Below are positions 7,961 through 15,644 of a stretch of 27,513 nt of DNA, in pieces. Both the position numbers and the translations under genes were made by a program. The notes under the pieces were generated by a model. The model was not told where the DNA came from and did no database searches. It saw nothing but the letters and a program-made list of their open reading frames with translations. This DNA comes from an uncultured Veillonella sp. (GTDB lineage Bacteria > Bacillota > Negativicutes > Veillonellales > Veillonellaceae). Every line of letters begins with the position of its first letter. Within the stretch, counting starts at the first letter, position 1. Location: contig USQK01000016.1 in the NCBI GenBank assembly GCA_900556785.1, forward strand, positions 1-27,513, in the 5' to 3' direction.

Positions 7961-8640
7961 TAAAAAACTTTCACGATCTACCACAAGAGTTGCAGTGTGA
8001 AGAGGTGCGTCCTTACTTTGAAATATTAAACCAAAGACGAACAAGCCTTCTTTGTAAAAGCATATTTGACCGTGTTATAGCCGCTGGTATGCTCATTGTT
8101 TTAAGTCCTATATTTTTGGTGCTAGCTATCATGATTAAACGAGATAGCGAAGGGGAGGTCTTCTTCCGCCAAACTCGGGTGACGCAATATGGTCGTACCT
8201 TTGGTATCTATAAATTTCGTACCATGGTAAAAAATGCGGAATCATTAGGTGCTCAGGTGACATCACAAAATGATATGCGCGTTACAAAGGTAGGCAACAT
8301 GCTTCGTAGCTGTCGTCTTGATGAATTGCCTCAGCTAATTAATATCCTATTAGGAGATATGAGCTTTGTTGGTACAAGACCAGAGGTGCCTCGTTATGTG
8401 GCGGCCTACACAAATGAAATGAAGGCGACTTTATTATTGCCAGCTGGTGTAACTAGTGTGGCAAGTATTGCTTATAAAGATGAAGATCAACTTTTACAAA
8501 ATGCTAAAAATGTAGATGAAGTTTACATCAATGAGGTATTACCAGGCAAGATGGCTTGGAACTTAAAGAGTATTAAAGAGTTTTCATTTTTACAAGATAT
8601 TAAAACGATGGTTGACACAGTACTAGCGGTTTTACGTTGA
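7954..8640 (+). CDS. Initiating phosphoglycosyltransferase (PglC/WcfS-type)
   Basis: Transfers a sugar-1-phosphate from UDP-sugar to undecaprenyl phosphate, starting repeat-unit assembly at the inner membrane. At 228 residues it is the short monotopic PGT form without the multi-helix N-terminal domain of WbaP. It has one hydrophobic re-entrant helix (VIAAGMLIVLSPIFLVLAIMI, with Ser-Pro at the kink), then EGEVFFRQTRV, KFRTM (88-91 region), the catalytic Asp123-Glu124 pair in RLDELPQ, and GDMSFVGTRPEVP. Overlap with the aminotransferase gene suggests that the 4-amino sugar is the initiating residue. Specificity is inferred from context only. Confidence 0.93.
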   Translation: MLVKNFHDLPQELQCEEVRPYFEILNQRRTSLLCKSIFDRVIAAGMLIVLSPIFLVLAIMIKRDSEGEVFFRQTRVTQYGRTFGIYKFRTMVKNAESLGAQVTSQNDMRVTKVGNMLRSCRLDELPQLINILLGDMSFVGTRPEVPRYVAAYTNEMKATLLLPAGVTSVASIAYKDEDQLLQNAKNVDEVYINEVLPGKMAWNLKSIKEFSFLQDIKTMVDTVLAVLR

Positions 8641-8651
8641 AAGAGGTCCCT

Positions 8652-9518
8652 ATGAGTACATCTATGACAAAGGAAATACAAGAAAAAGAGCTGAATATGT
8701 TGCTGTACTTTAAAGAGTTCTGCAATAAACATAATTTGCGCTTTTATCTTTGCGGCGGTGGTCTCATTGGGGCTATACGGCATAATGGATTTATCCCTTG
8801 GGATGATGATTTAGATCTATTTATGCCTCGTCCAGATTATGAAAAGTTAGCTAAATTATGGCCCAAATATGCTGACACTGAACGATTTACGTATTGTCGT
8901 ACTGATCGAGATCACATCTATCATGATGCAGGTGCATCTATAAGAGATAATAATACGACCTTTATTAATCGTCATAGTATGCATGAAGATGTTTGTCATG
9001 GTTTAGCACTTGAAATTATGCCTATTGATGGCTGTGCACCCGGCAAAATTAGTCGTGTATTGCAATTGATGTGGGCCATGACGTTTGCACTCTTTAATGC
9101 GCAGCGTTTACCAGATAATAAAGGGCCTACATATCGCGCTTTAGCTGGTTATATTTATAAAATCTTTTCCAGTCAGTCTATACGCTATCATATTTGGCGA
9201 TTTGCAGAAAAGAGAATGACTCAATACGACTTTGATACCAGTGATGAATGTACGGAGTTAATTGGCAGTTTAAAAGGTATGAAGCTACGTCATCCTAGAG
9301 AGGACTTTGCTTCTGTTGTATATAAAGACTTTGAAGGTCATCAAATACCTGTTATGAAAGGGTATGAGAGATATTTGCGTCTTATTTGGGGCGACTATAT
9401 GCAATTACCACCTATAGAACAACGTGTGGCAAAACATGATGCAGTATTTGCTGATCTACATACACCTTACAAGGAGTATAAAGGCATATATTATGCCAAA
9501 AAAGAAGCTCAACCATAA
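8652..9518 (+). CDS. LicD-family phosphotransferase
   Basis: LicD proteins move a phospho-alcohol (phosphocholine, or alditol/glycerol phosphate in relatives) from a CDP donor onto a glycan. The 288-residue protein has the nucleotidyltransferase-like core with LCGGGLIGAIRHNGFIPW (33-50) followed by the metal-binding acidic cluster DDDLDLF (51-57), and LEIMPIDG further on. A TTG at 8637 in the stop codon of the preceding gene is in frame, but ATG 8652 with AAAGAGG 5 nt upstream is better. The next two genes encode a cytidylyltransferase and an SDR, which would supply the CDP donor. There are no choline uptake or kinase genes here, so an alditol phosphate is more likely than phosphocholine; that is inference. 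Confidence 0.9.
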   Translation: MSTSMTKEIQEKELNMLLYFKEFCNKHNLRFYLCGGGLIGAIRHNGFIPWDDDLDLFMPRPDYEKLAKLWPKYADTERFTYCRTDRDHIYHDAGASIRDNNTTFINRHSMHEDVCHGLALEIMPIDGCAPGKISRVLQLMWAMTFALFNAQRLPDNKGPTYRALAGYIYKIFSSQSIRYHIWRFAEKRMTQYDFDTSDECTELIGSLKGMKLRHPREDFASVVYKDFEGHQIPVMKGYERYLRLIWGDYMQLPPIEQRVAKHDAVFADLHTPYKEYKGIYYAKKEAQP

Positions 9519-9527
9519 GGAGGGCCT

Positions 9528-10250
9528 ATGAAACGAATAGCAGTAATCTTTGCGGGTGGCGTAGGTGCTCGTATGAAAAATAGCAAGACGCCAAAACAAT
9601 TTTTAGAATGGAACGGTAGACCTATTTTGATTCAAACTTTAGATGTGTTTGAACAAACCGACTCTATTGACGGTATTGTTTTAGCTTGCAAAGCAGAGTG
9701 GATTGATCATACTAAAAACCTCATCAAAGAGGCTGGTTTACAAAAAATTGTATCCATTGTTCCAGGTGGAGACAGTGCTTTAGACTCTCAATATAATGGA
9801 TTGACAGAGGCAAAACGATTATTTCCTAATGAAGAGGTTACCGTATTGATTCACGATGGTGTTAGGCCACTTGTGGATAAGGCAACAATAGAGAGAAATA
9901 TTGAATCTGTAGAAACAAAGGGTTCTGCTATTACGGTTACACCTGCTATTGAAACCGTTATGGTTACAGATAATGGTTCTATAAACCGAATTTTAAATCG
10001 TAGTGAATGCCTTATGGCAAAAGCACCTCAAAGCTTTAAACTAGATGATATTTTATCGGTTCATGATCGAGCTAAAACAGAAGGCATCCATAATTTTATA
10101 GATTCTGCATCTATGATGATGCATTATGGATACACCTTGTATCCAGTATTAGGGGAGACAGAAAATATAAAGATTACTACACCATCTGATTATTATATGT
10201 TCACAGGTATTATTAAGAACCGTGAATTAGGAGGATTACAAGATGAGTAA
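9528..10250 (+). CDS. IspD/TarI-family cytidylyltransferase
   Basis: Makes a CDP-activated alcohol from CTP and a phosphorylated polyol or sugar. The 240-residue protein shows the family's nucleotide loop AGGVGARM (9-16) with PKQF (22-25), and HDGVRP (109-114) in place of the IspD form HDAARP; the GVRP variant is closer to TarI-type ribitol-5-phosphate enzymes. The second motif reads GGDSALDSQYNGL, lacking the Arg usual in IspD (GGxxRxxSV). Location between LicD and an SDR argues against the isoprenoid role (MEP cytidylyltransferase) and for activation of a cell-surface alditol phosphate. SD GGAGGG lies 5 nt before ATG. It overlaps the next gene by 8 nt. The substrate cannot be determined from sequence. 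Confidence 0.88.
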   Translation: MKRIAVIFAGGVGARMKNSKTPKQFLEWNGRPILIQTLDVFEQTDSIDGIVLACKAEWIDHTKNLIKEAGLQKIVSIVPGGDSALDSQYNGLTEAKRLFPNEEVTVLIHDGVRPLVDKATIERNIESVETKGSAITVTPAIETVMVTDNGSINRILNRSECLMAKAPQSFKLDDILSVHDRAKTEGIHNFIDSASMMMHYGYTLYPVLGETENIKITTPSDYYMFTGIIKNRELGGLQDE

Positions 10251-11292
10251 TTCCGTTATTAAACGCGAGTTAACAGCTTTACTACAAGATAAAGAGTACT
10301 TTGAATTCCTCCGCCATCAGCGCATTCTTGTGACAGGTGCGACGGGACTTATTGGCTCTATGTTTATAAAATTGCTTATACTTGCCAATGAGACTTTTAA
10401 CTTGGACATAAAGGTAATAGGTCATGTACGAAGTCATGATAAAGCACAGGCTATATTAGGTAACTACTTAGATAATGATTCCATTACACTTATTGATGGT
10501 GCTTTAGAATCTATTGACGTACCTTGTGACTATATCTTACATGGTGCTGCACCAACACAATCTAAATTCTTTATGGAGCATCCTGTAGAAACTATTCGTA
10601 CATCAATTCATGGTACTGAAGCTATGTTAGAGCTAGGGCATCATAAAACGGTAAAAAAACTTGTGTACTTATCGAGTATGGAACAGTATGGTGTACCCTA
10701 TGAATCTGGACAAGTGATGACAGAAGAACGATTAGGGTATTTAGATCATTTAAATATTCGCAGTTCTTATTCTGAAAGTAAGAGATTATGTGAGTGTTAT
10801 TGTAAGTCCTATGCTGTAGAATTTGGAGTTCCTGCTGTTATAGCTAGACTTGCTCAAACTTTTGGACCAGGTGTTCCTGTATCTGATAATCGTGTATTCA
10901 TGCAGTTTACTAAGAGTGCTCTACGAAATGAAAACATTATTCTTCATACAAAAGGTGACTCCATGTCGAACTATTGTTACATTACTGATGCATTAACGGG
11001 CATTTTAACCCTCATGAAAGATGGCGAAGCTGGTGAAGCATATAATATTTGTCATGATGAGGAAACTCGCTCTATAGCAAGTATTGCACATTTGGTAGCA
11101 ACTCATGTAAGTCATGATAAGAGCGAAGTGATTTTTGACATTCCAGAAGATATACAGGGTTTGGGATACGCACCGACAGTTCACATGTTCTTAAGCTCTA
11201 AGAAGTTGAAATCTTTAGGTTGGCAGCCTAAAGTGTCAATGGCACAAGCCTATGTAAGACTTGCAGAATATATCCAAGAGGAAGGCTTATGA
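10243..11292 (+). CDS. NAD(P)-dependent epimerase/reductase (extended SDR)
   Basis: A 349-residue extended SDR with nucleotide-binding GATGLIGS (32-39), active-site Ser in LSSMEQYG (143-150) and the catalytic pair Tyr176-x3-Lys180 (YSESK). The C-terminal half (YNICHDEETRSIASIAHLVA) is that of NDP-sugar epimerases. It overlaps the cytidylyltransferase gene by 8 nt, and its TGA overlaps the next ATG by 4 nt. The cytidylyltransferase + SDR pair next to LicD resembles the mnp1-mnp2 arrangement I recall from pneumococcal capsule loci that make CDP-mannitol. By analogy this enzyme may reduce or epimerise the CDP-linked moiety. A plain NDP-sugar epimerase remains possible. Confidence 0.85.
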   Translation: MSNSVIKRELTALLQDKEYFEFLRHQRILVTGATGLIGSMFIKLLILANETFNLDIKVIGHVRSHDKAQAILGNYLDNDSITLIDGALESIDVPCDYILHGAAPTQSKFFMEHPVETIRTSIHGTEAMLELGHHKTVKKLVYLSSMEQYGVPYESGQVMTEERLGYLDHLNIRSSYSESKRLCECYCKSYAVEFGVPAVIARLAQTFGPGVPVSDNRVFMQFTKSALRNENIILHTKGDSMSNYCYITDALTGILTLMKDGEAGEAYNICHDEETRSIASIAHLVATHVSHDKSEVIFDIPEDIQGLGYAPTVHMFLSSKKLKSLGWQPKVSMAQAYVRLAEYIQEEGL

Positions 11293-12356
11293 AAAAGGAA
11301 ATAATTATTGTTACCATCTCCCTCGGTAATGATGGGGCTGAACGTATTTTAACAGAGTTAGCTCGTCAGTGGGTGCATGATGGTCACCATATTACGGTTA
11401 TCCAAACAAGCCCTAATCGTTATGGTAATGAATATGCTTTAGAGGATGGTATTGAACAAATTAAGATTCATACTACAAGCTCTAATAAAGTAATTCGCTT
11501 TATTCAGGAAATTAAAGAGCTGATCAAGATTTTGAAGACAAGACCTAACGCAACATGCTTATCGTTTTTGTCGGCATCGAGCTTTATTCTCGCCATTAGC
11601 TCTTGGTTTGTTAAGAATCGCATCGTCTTTTCGGAGCGAAATAATCCGCGTAAGGTGCCTATTGGTTGGCATCAACAAGCGTTGCGTAATTTTGCCTTTA
11701 GATTTGCTGATGCGTTAGTATTCCAAACTGAGGATGCTCGTTCATATTTCCCTGAATCTGTACAAAAGCGTGGTGTTATCATTCCAAATCCTATTAATGG
11801 TAAACTGCCACCACCAATAGAAGGGGAACGTGAGAAGACAATTGTTACGGCCTGTCGATTACATCCTCAAAAGAATTTGCCTATGATGATTAATGCTTTT
11901 AGTATGCTGGCAGATGAGTTTCCAGAGTATAAACTTGTCATTTATGGCCAAGGTGTTTTAGAGGATGAACTACGTGCTCAAATTAAAGTGCTCAATTTAG
12001 AGAATCGTATTTTATTACCTGGCTTTGCTAGTAATATTTTAGAGAAGGTTGCACCTTGTTCTATGTATGTTTCATCATCTGATTTTGAAGGTATTTCAAA
12101 CTCTATGTTAGAAGCACTTGGCATGGGCTTGCCTGCTGTAGTTACAGACTGTCCAGTAGGTGGTGCTCGTATGGTAATAAATAGTGGAGAAAATGGAATC
12201 TTGGTACCTGTAGGAGATACAAAGGCCATGTATGAAGCTATGCGTAGTATTCTGAAAGACCCTGCATTAGCAGCAAAACTTTCACAGGAAGCTATCAAGG
12301 TGCGTGATAAATTCCCACTATGTAAAATTGCTAAACGTTGGTTAGATGTTTTATGA
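11289..12356 (+). CDS. GT4-family glycosyltransferase
   Basis: Adds a sugar to the lipid-linked repeat unit on the cytoplasmic face of the membrane. The 355-residue protein has a GT-B fold layout: an N-terminal GT4-type domain (TISLGNDGAERILTELARQW) and a C-terminal Glycos_transf_1 domain with CRLHPQKNLPMMINAF (189-204). The E-x7-E nucleotide-sugar motif of retaining GT4 enzymes is Glu267/Glu275 in SDFEGISNSMLEALGMG. The start overlaps the preceding stop (ATGA). It is the only classical glycosyltransferase in the locus. Donor and linkage are unknown; UDP-GalA or UDP-GlcA from the two genes near the 3' end are candidates. Confidence 0.93.
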   Translation: MKKEIIIVTISLGNDGAERILTELARQWVHDGHHITVIQTSPNRYGNEYALEDGIEQIKIHTTSSNKVIRFIQEIKELIKILKTRPNATCLSFLSASSFILAISSWFVKNRIVFSERNNPRKVPIGWHQQALRNFAFRFADALVFQTEDARSYFPESVQKRGVIIPNPINGKLPPPIEGEREKTIVTACRLHPQKNLPMMINAFSMLADEFPEYKLVIYGQGVLEDELRAQIKVLNLENRILLPGFASNILEKVAPCSMYVSSSDFEGISNSMLEALGMGLPAVVTDCPVGGARMVINSGENGILVPVGDTKAMYEAMRSILKDPALAAKLSQEAIKVRDKFPLCKIAKRWLDVL

Positions 12357-12375
12357 GTTGTAAGGAGGAGAACCA

Positions 12376-13617
12376 TTGAAGTTAAATATAACGGCTATTG
12401 CTGACCGCATGATATGGTTCATAACTCTAATTTTTTTAGTGTTGTCGTTGACCATTTCCTTTGCCCTTGGCGATGCGAATTATGGTGCCTATGTATTATT
12501 TGTATGCCTATTTGGACTTATTATTTTTTATCTCATACGAGAGCAGGGAGTTATAAAATTTAGGTTTACTTGGATGCATGGTTATATGCTGCTCTTTATT
12601 GGAGCCTGTTATCTGAGTACTATTAATGCTATTGAGCCATCTGTAGCACTCAGTCGAAGCTTTGATATCGTCAAGATATTCTTTATGCTTATCATTTTAT
12701 ACATGTGTTATCAAGATAAAACATCGGTGGACACATTATTAAAAATTGGTATGTGGACCGGTTATATAGTTTGTTTTTACACGGTATATTTCTATGGCTT
12801 AGATTACTTTATTACGGTTTTGTCATCTTCTGCACGAATTGCAAATGATGCATTAAATGCGAATACTGTAGGTTTATTAGGTGCTAATGCTATCGTTATG
12901 ACATTGTATTACATGTTATACGATCGACCTCGTTGGTGGAATATTATAGCCTTACCTACATTGGGGATTCTAGCAGCTACTGGTAGTCGTAAAGCTTTAG
13001 TATTTGTTGTTGTTGGTACAGTATTACTATTTGTATTTAAAAGTTTACGTAGTGCTAATGTAGTAAATTCTATTGCTAAGATTATTGGCTCATTGTTAGC
13101 TCTTACTATCATTGGTATTGCAGTTTTACAATTACCTATGTTTTCAGAGGTTCTGGATCGTATGTCGAGTATGGTGGATGCTTTCTCCGGTACTGGTGGT
13201 GATTCATCTACCATTATTCGTTTAGCCTTGGTTGATATAGGATGGGATTTATTTTATCAATCGCCCATCACTGGAGTGGGGGTAAATAATCCATCTGTAC
13301 TTACCTATTTTTTATATGGTAAAGAGAATTATTATTTACATAATAATTATATTGAACTATTAGCGGGTACAGGGGTAATCGGCTTATTGGCGTATTACTC
13401 AATGTATGTGTATATAGCTTATAACTTAATTCGTTATCGAAATTTTCATAGCAATGAATACGTAATGGTGCTCATTTTATTCCTTTCTCAAATCGTCATG
13501 GATATGGGGATGGTGTCTTATGAAAGTAAGAGTACATATTTTTATATGATGATGTTTTATTTAGAGGTGCAATTGCTCCGGAAAGGACGTAAAAATGAAG
13601 CTCAGCAAGTTATGTAA
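12376..13617 (+). CDS. wzy: Wzy-type O-antigen/capsule polymerase
   Basis: Polytopic inner-membrane polymerase that joins repeat units on the periplasmic side. The 413-residue protein is almost wholly hydrophobic, with about 10-12 membrane helices and a periplasmic loop between residues about 270 and 325. It carries the O-antigen ligase/polymerase signature around TGVGVNNPS and YLHNNYIELLAGTGVIGLLAYY (the H-N-x5-L-x3-G-x2-G pattern). Start is TTG, 6 nt after a strong AAGGAGG. The 3' end overlaps the next gene by 23 nt. A ligase role is less likely because no lipid-A-core ligation genes are nearby and Wzx, Wzz and Wza homologues are present. Confidence 0.88.
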   Translation: MKLNITAIADRMIWFITLIFLVLSLTISFALGDANYGAYVLFVCLFGLIIFYLIREQGVIKFRFTWMHGYMLLFIGACYLSTINAIEPSVALSRSFDIVKIFFMLIILYMCYQDKTSVDTLLKIGMWTGYIVCFYTVYFYGLDYFITVLSSSARIANDALNANTVGLLGANAIVMTLYYMLYDRPRWWNIIALPTLGILAATGSRKALVFVVVGTVLLFVFKSLRSANVVNSIAKIIGSLLALTIIGIAVLQLPMFSEVLDRMSSMVDAFSGTGGDSSTIIRLALVDIGWDLFYQSPITGVGVNNPSVLTYFLYGKENYYLHNNYIELLAGTGVIGLLAYYSMYVYIAYNLIRYRNFHSNEYVMVLILFLSQIVMDMGMVSYESKSTYFYMMMFYLEVQLLRKGRKNEAQQVM

Positions 13618-14527
13618 AGTTGTCATGTCCTTTTTAACAAAACCTTACTATCGCACAAGAGTATTAATCAAATTAGGTTATTATGATTCTTTATCTGATG
13701 AAGAGTTTTTAAAGAAAGTATTCCCAAAATACATGGGCTATCCTCTAGATCTTGAGAATCCTAAAACTTTTAGCGAAAAGTTACAATGGCTAAAGGTTAA
13801 TTACAGAGAACCTATACAAACTGTAATGGTTGATAAACATGAAGCTAAGAACTTTATTGCTCAACGTGTGGGTGAACAATATATAATTCGCACACTTGCT
13901 GTTTGGGATTCTGTAGAGGATATTGACTTTGATGCATTACCTAATCAATTTGTTTTGAAATGTACACATGATAGTGGAGGCATTGTTATCTGTAAAGATA
14001 AGTCATCCTTTGATCGAGAAGCTGCTAAAGCTAAATTAAGTGCATCCTTACAACGGGATTATTCGCGTATAGCTAGAGAGTGGCCTTATAAAGATGTTCC
14101 TCATCGGATTATAGCAGAGGAATATTTATCCGAGCTAGGGAACAATGAAATCTTAGATTATAAGATGTATTGTTTCCATGGTGAACCAAAGATAACTGTA
14201 GTTTGCTCTGACCGTTTTTCTAAAACGGGAACGCGTATGAACTTCTATGATATCGATTGGAAACCTATGGGGATTCATTTTGGGCATTATCCGCCGTTAT
14301 CAACAGAGTTCCCAAGACCTGAAACATATGACGAGATGTTAAGACTTGCTATGGAACTAAGTAAAGACTGCCCGTTTTTACGTGTTGATTTCTATGAAAT
14401 AAAGGGACGACTTTATATTGGAGAGTTAACGTTCTTCCCCGGTGCAGGATTAGAAAAGTTTCGTCCTATGACAAAAGATTATGAATTGGGAGAGTGGTTA
14501 CACCTTGAAACTGTACATCGGGGCTGA
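13595..14527 (+). CDS. TupA-like ATP-grasp protein
   Basis: Matches the TupA-like ATP-grasp family, named after a Bacillus teichuronopeptide protein; members are thought to ligate or attach an amino-acid or carboxyl group to a surface glycan. The 310-residue protein shows the family's N-terminal block (DEEFLKKVFPKYMGYPLDLENPKTFSEKLQWLK), VDKHEAKNFI, and FVLKCTHDSGGIVICKDK (about 126-143), the ATP-binding part. IIAEEYL and DYKMYCFHGEPK follow, and the metal-binding end is LRVDFYEIKGRLYIGELTFFPGAG. It begins 23 nt inside wzy, with SD GAAAGGA in the wzy end. It overlaps the CapA-like gene. An amide-linked amino acid or peptide decoration of the uronic acid is an inference. Confidence 0.87.
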   Translation: MKLSKLCKVVMSFLTKPYYRTRVLIKLGYYDSLSDEEFLKKVFPKYMGYPLDLENPKTFSEKLQWLKVNYREPIQTVMVDKHEAKNFIAQRVGEQYIIRTLAVWDSVEDIDFDALPNQFVLKCTHDSGGIVICKDKSSFDREAAKAKLSASLQRDYSRIAREWPYKDVPHRIIAEEYLSELGNNEILDYKMYCFHGEPKITVVCSDRFSKTGTRMNFYDIDWKPMGIHFGHYPPLSTEFPRPETYDEMLRLAMELSKDCPFLRVDFYEIKGRLYIGELTFFPGAGLEKFRPMTKDYELGEWLHLETVHRG

Positions 14528-15644
14528 TTTTGTCCCAACGGATATAAATAGAAAATTATTTGAATCTGGTAATGGAGAGGCTTTGGTTGGTAAGGAGTTA
14601 CTGGGACTTCTAAAGGAATCTGATTTAAATGTATTTAATTTAGAGGTGCCTTTAACAGATGCATCTACTCCGATTAATAAATTTGGTAATAATTTAAAGT
14701 CTCCTACAAAAACAATCTATGGTTATAAGGCTTTAGAACCTATATTTTTAACATTGGCTAATAATCACTCCTTAGATCATGGTGTAGAAGGATTAACTAC
14801 TACACTGGAGTTATTAAAAAAGCATGATATTAAAAATGCAGGTGCTGGTGCTAATGTAAAAGCAGCTAAAAAGCCATTTATCTTTGAAAAAGAAGGTATA
14901 CGTATAGGATTTTACCTATGTGCAGAACATGAATTTACCGTTGCTTCTTGTCATACAATGGGGGCTAATCCATTTGATGTATTAGAGAGCTTTGATGATG
15001 TAGAAGCTTTAAAGAAAACTTGTGATTATGTTATCGTCCTATATCACGGTGGGAAGGAGTTTTATCGCTATCCATCACCAATGTTACAAAGATATTGCAG
15101 AAAATTTGTTGATAAAGGGGCAGACCTTGTAATTTGCCAACATAGTCATTGTATAGGTTCTCGTGAGGACTATGGTAAGGGGACTATTATTTATGGCCAA
15201 GGTAACTTTATCTTTAACTCCGAATCCTATATACATCATAAGGAGTTTGTAAAAGATTCCTTATTAATCAGTGTAGAGGCTACAAAGGATACCTTTGTTG
15301 TATCTGAAGTGCCAATTCGTGGTACCGAAAGGGGCACACGTTTGGCTACTGAATCAGAAGCCCTTGAAACATTGACGGAATATAAAAAGCGAAGTGAAAA
15401 CATTAGAGATGCTCATTTTGTAGCTCAAGCATATAAGGATTTTGCTGATACTCATGTAAAGCGATATTTGCGTGAATTTTTAGGTAGATCTTTTATTATC
15501 CGTGCAATAAATGGATTATTTGGACGAAAATTAATGCAACTCATTTTAGGAAAAACAAGTTATTTGGCAATTCAAAATTACTTGGAATGTGAAGCTCACC
15601 ATGAATTATTCTTGAGGGGCATTAAGAATATCAATAAAAAATAA
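14481..15644 (+). CDS. CapA-like metallophosphatase-fold polysaccharide protein
   Basis: Belongs to the CapA (PGA_cap) family, first known from poly-gamma-glutamate capsules, with a calcineurin-like fold. Motifs are YIGADFVPTD near the N-terminus, NLEVPLTD, LANNHSLDHGVEGLTTTLELL, GAGAN, VLYHGGKEFYRYPSP and CQHSHCIG followed by GKGTIIYGQGNFIF. There is no signal peptide or N-terminal membrane helix, unlike Bacillus CapA. The first motif has GAD instead of the usual GD. The ATG at 14481 lacks an SD; TTG at 14505 is in frame, has GGGAGAG about 10 nt upstream and starts directly at the first motif, so the true start may be 14505. The ATG gives 387 residues. It overlaps the ATP-grasp gene, and its stop overlaps the Wzx start (TAATG). 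The pair probably modifies the polymer. Confidence 0.87.
   Translation: MNWESGYTLKLYIGADFVPTDINRKLFESGNGEALVGKELLGLLKESDLNVFNLEVPLTDASTPINKFGNNLKSPTKTIYGYKALEPIFLTLANNHSLDHGVEGLTTTLELLKKHDIKNAGAGANVKAAKKPFIFEKEGIRIGFYLCAEHEFTVASCHTMGANPFDVLESFDDVEALKKTCDYVIVLYHGGKEFYRYPSPMLQRYCRKFVDKGADLVICQHSHCIGSREDYGKGTIIYGQGNFIFNSESYIHHKEFVKDSLLISVEATKDTFVVSEVPIRGTERGTRLATESEALETLTEYKKRSENIRDAHFVAQAYKDFADTHVKRYLREFLGRSFIIRAINGLFGRKLMQLILGKTSYLAIQNYLECEAHHELFLRGIKNINKK

Noticed and set aside
9528..10250. Isoprenoid-pathway ispD
   Set aside because: The HDGVRP motif, the altered GGDSALDS loop and the LicD/SDR context fit an alditol-type cytidylyltransferase better; not fully excluded.
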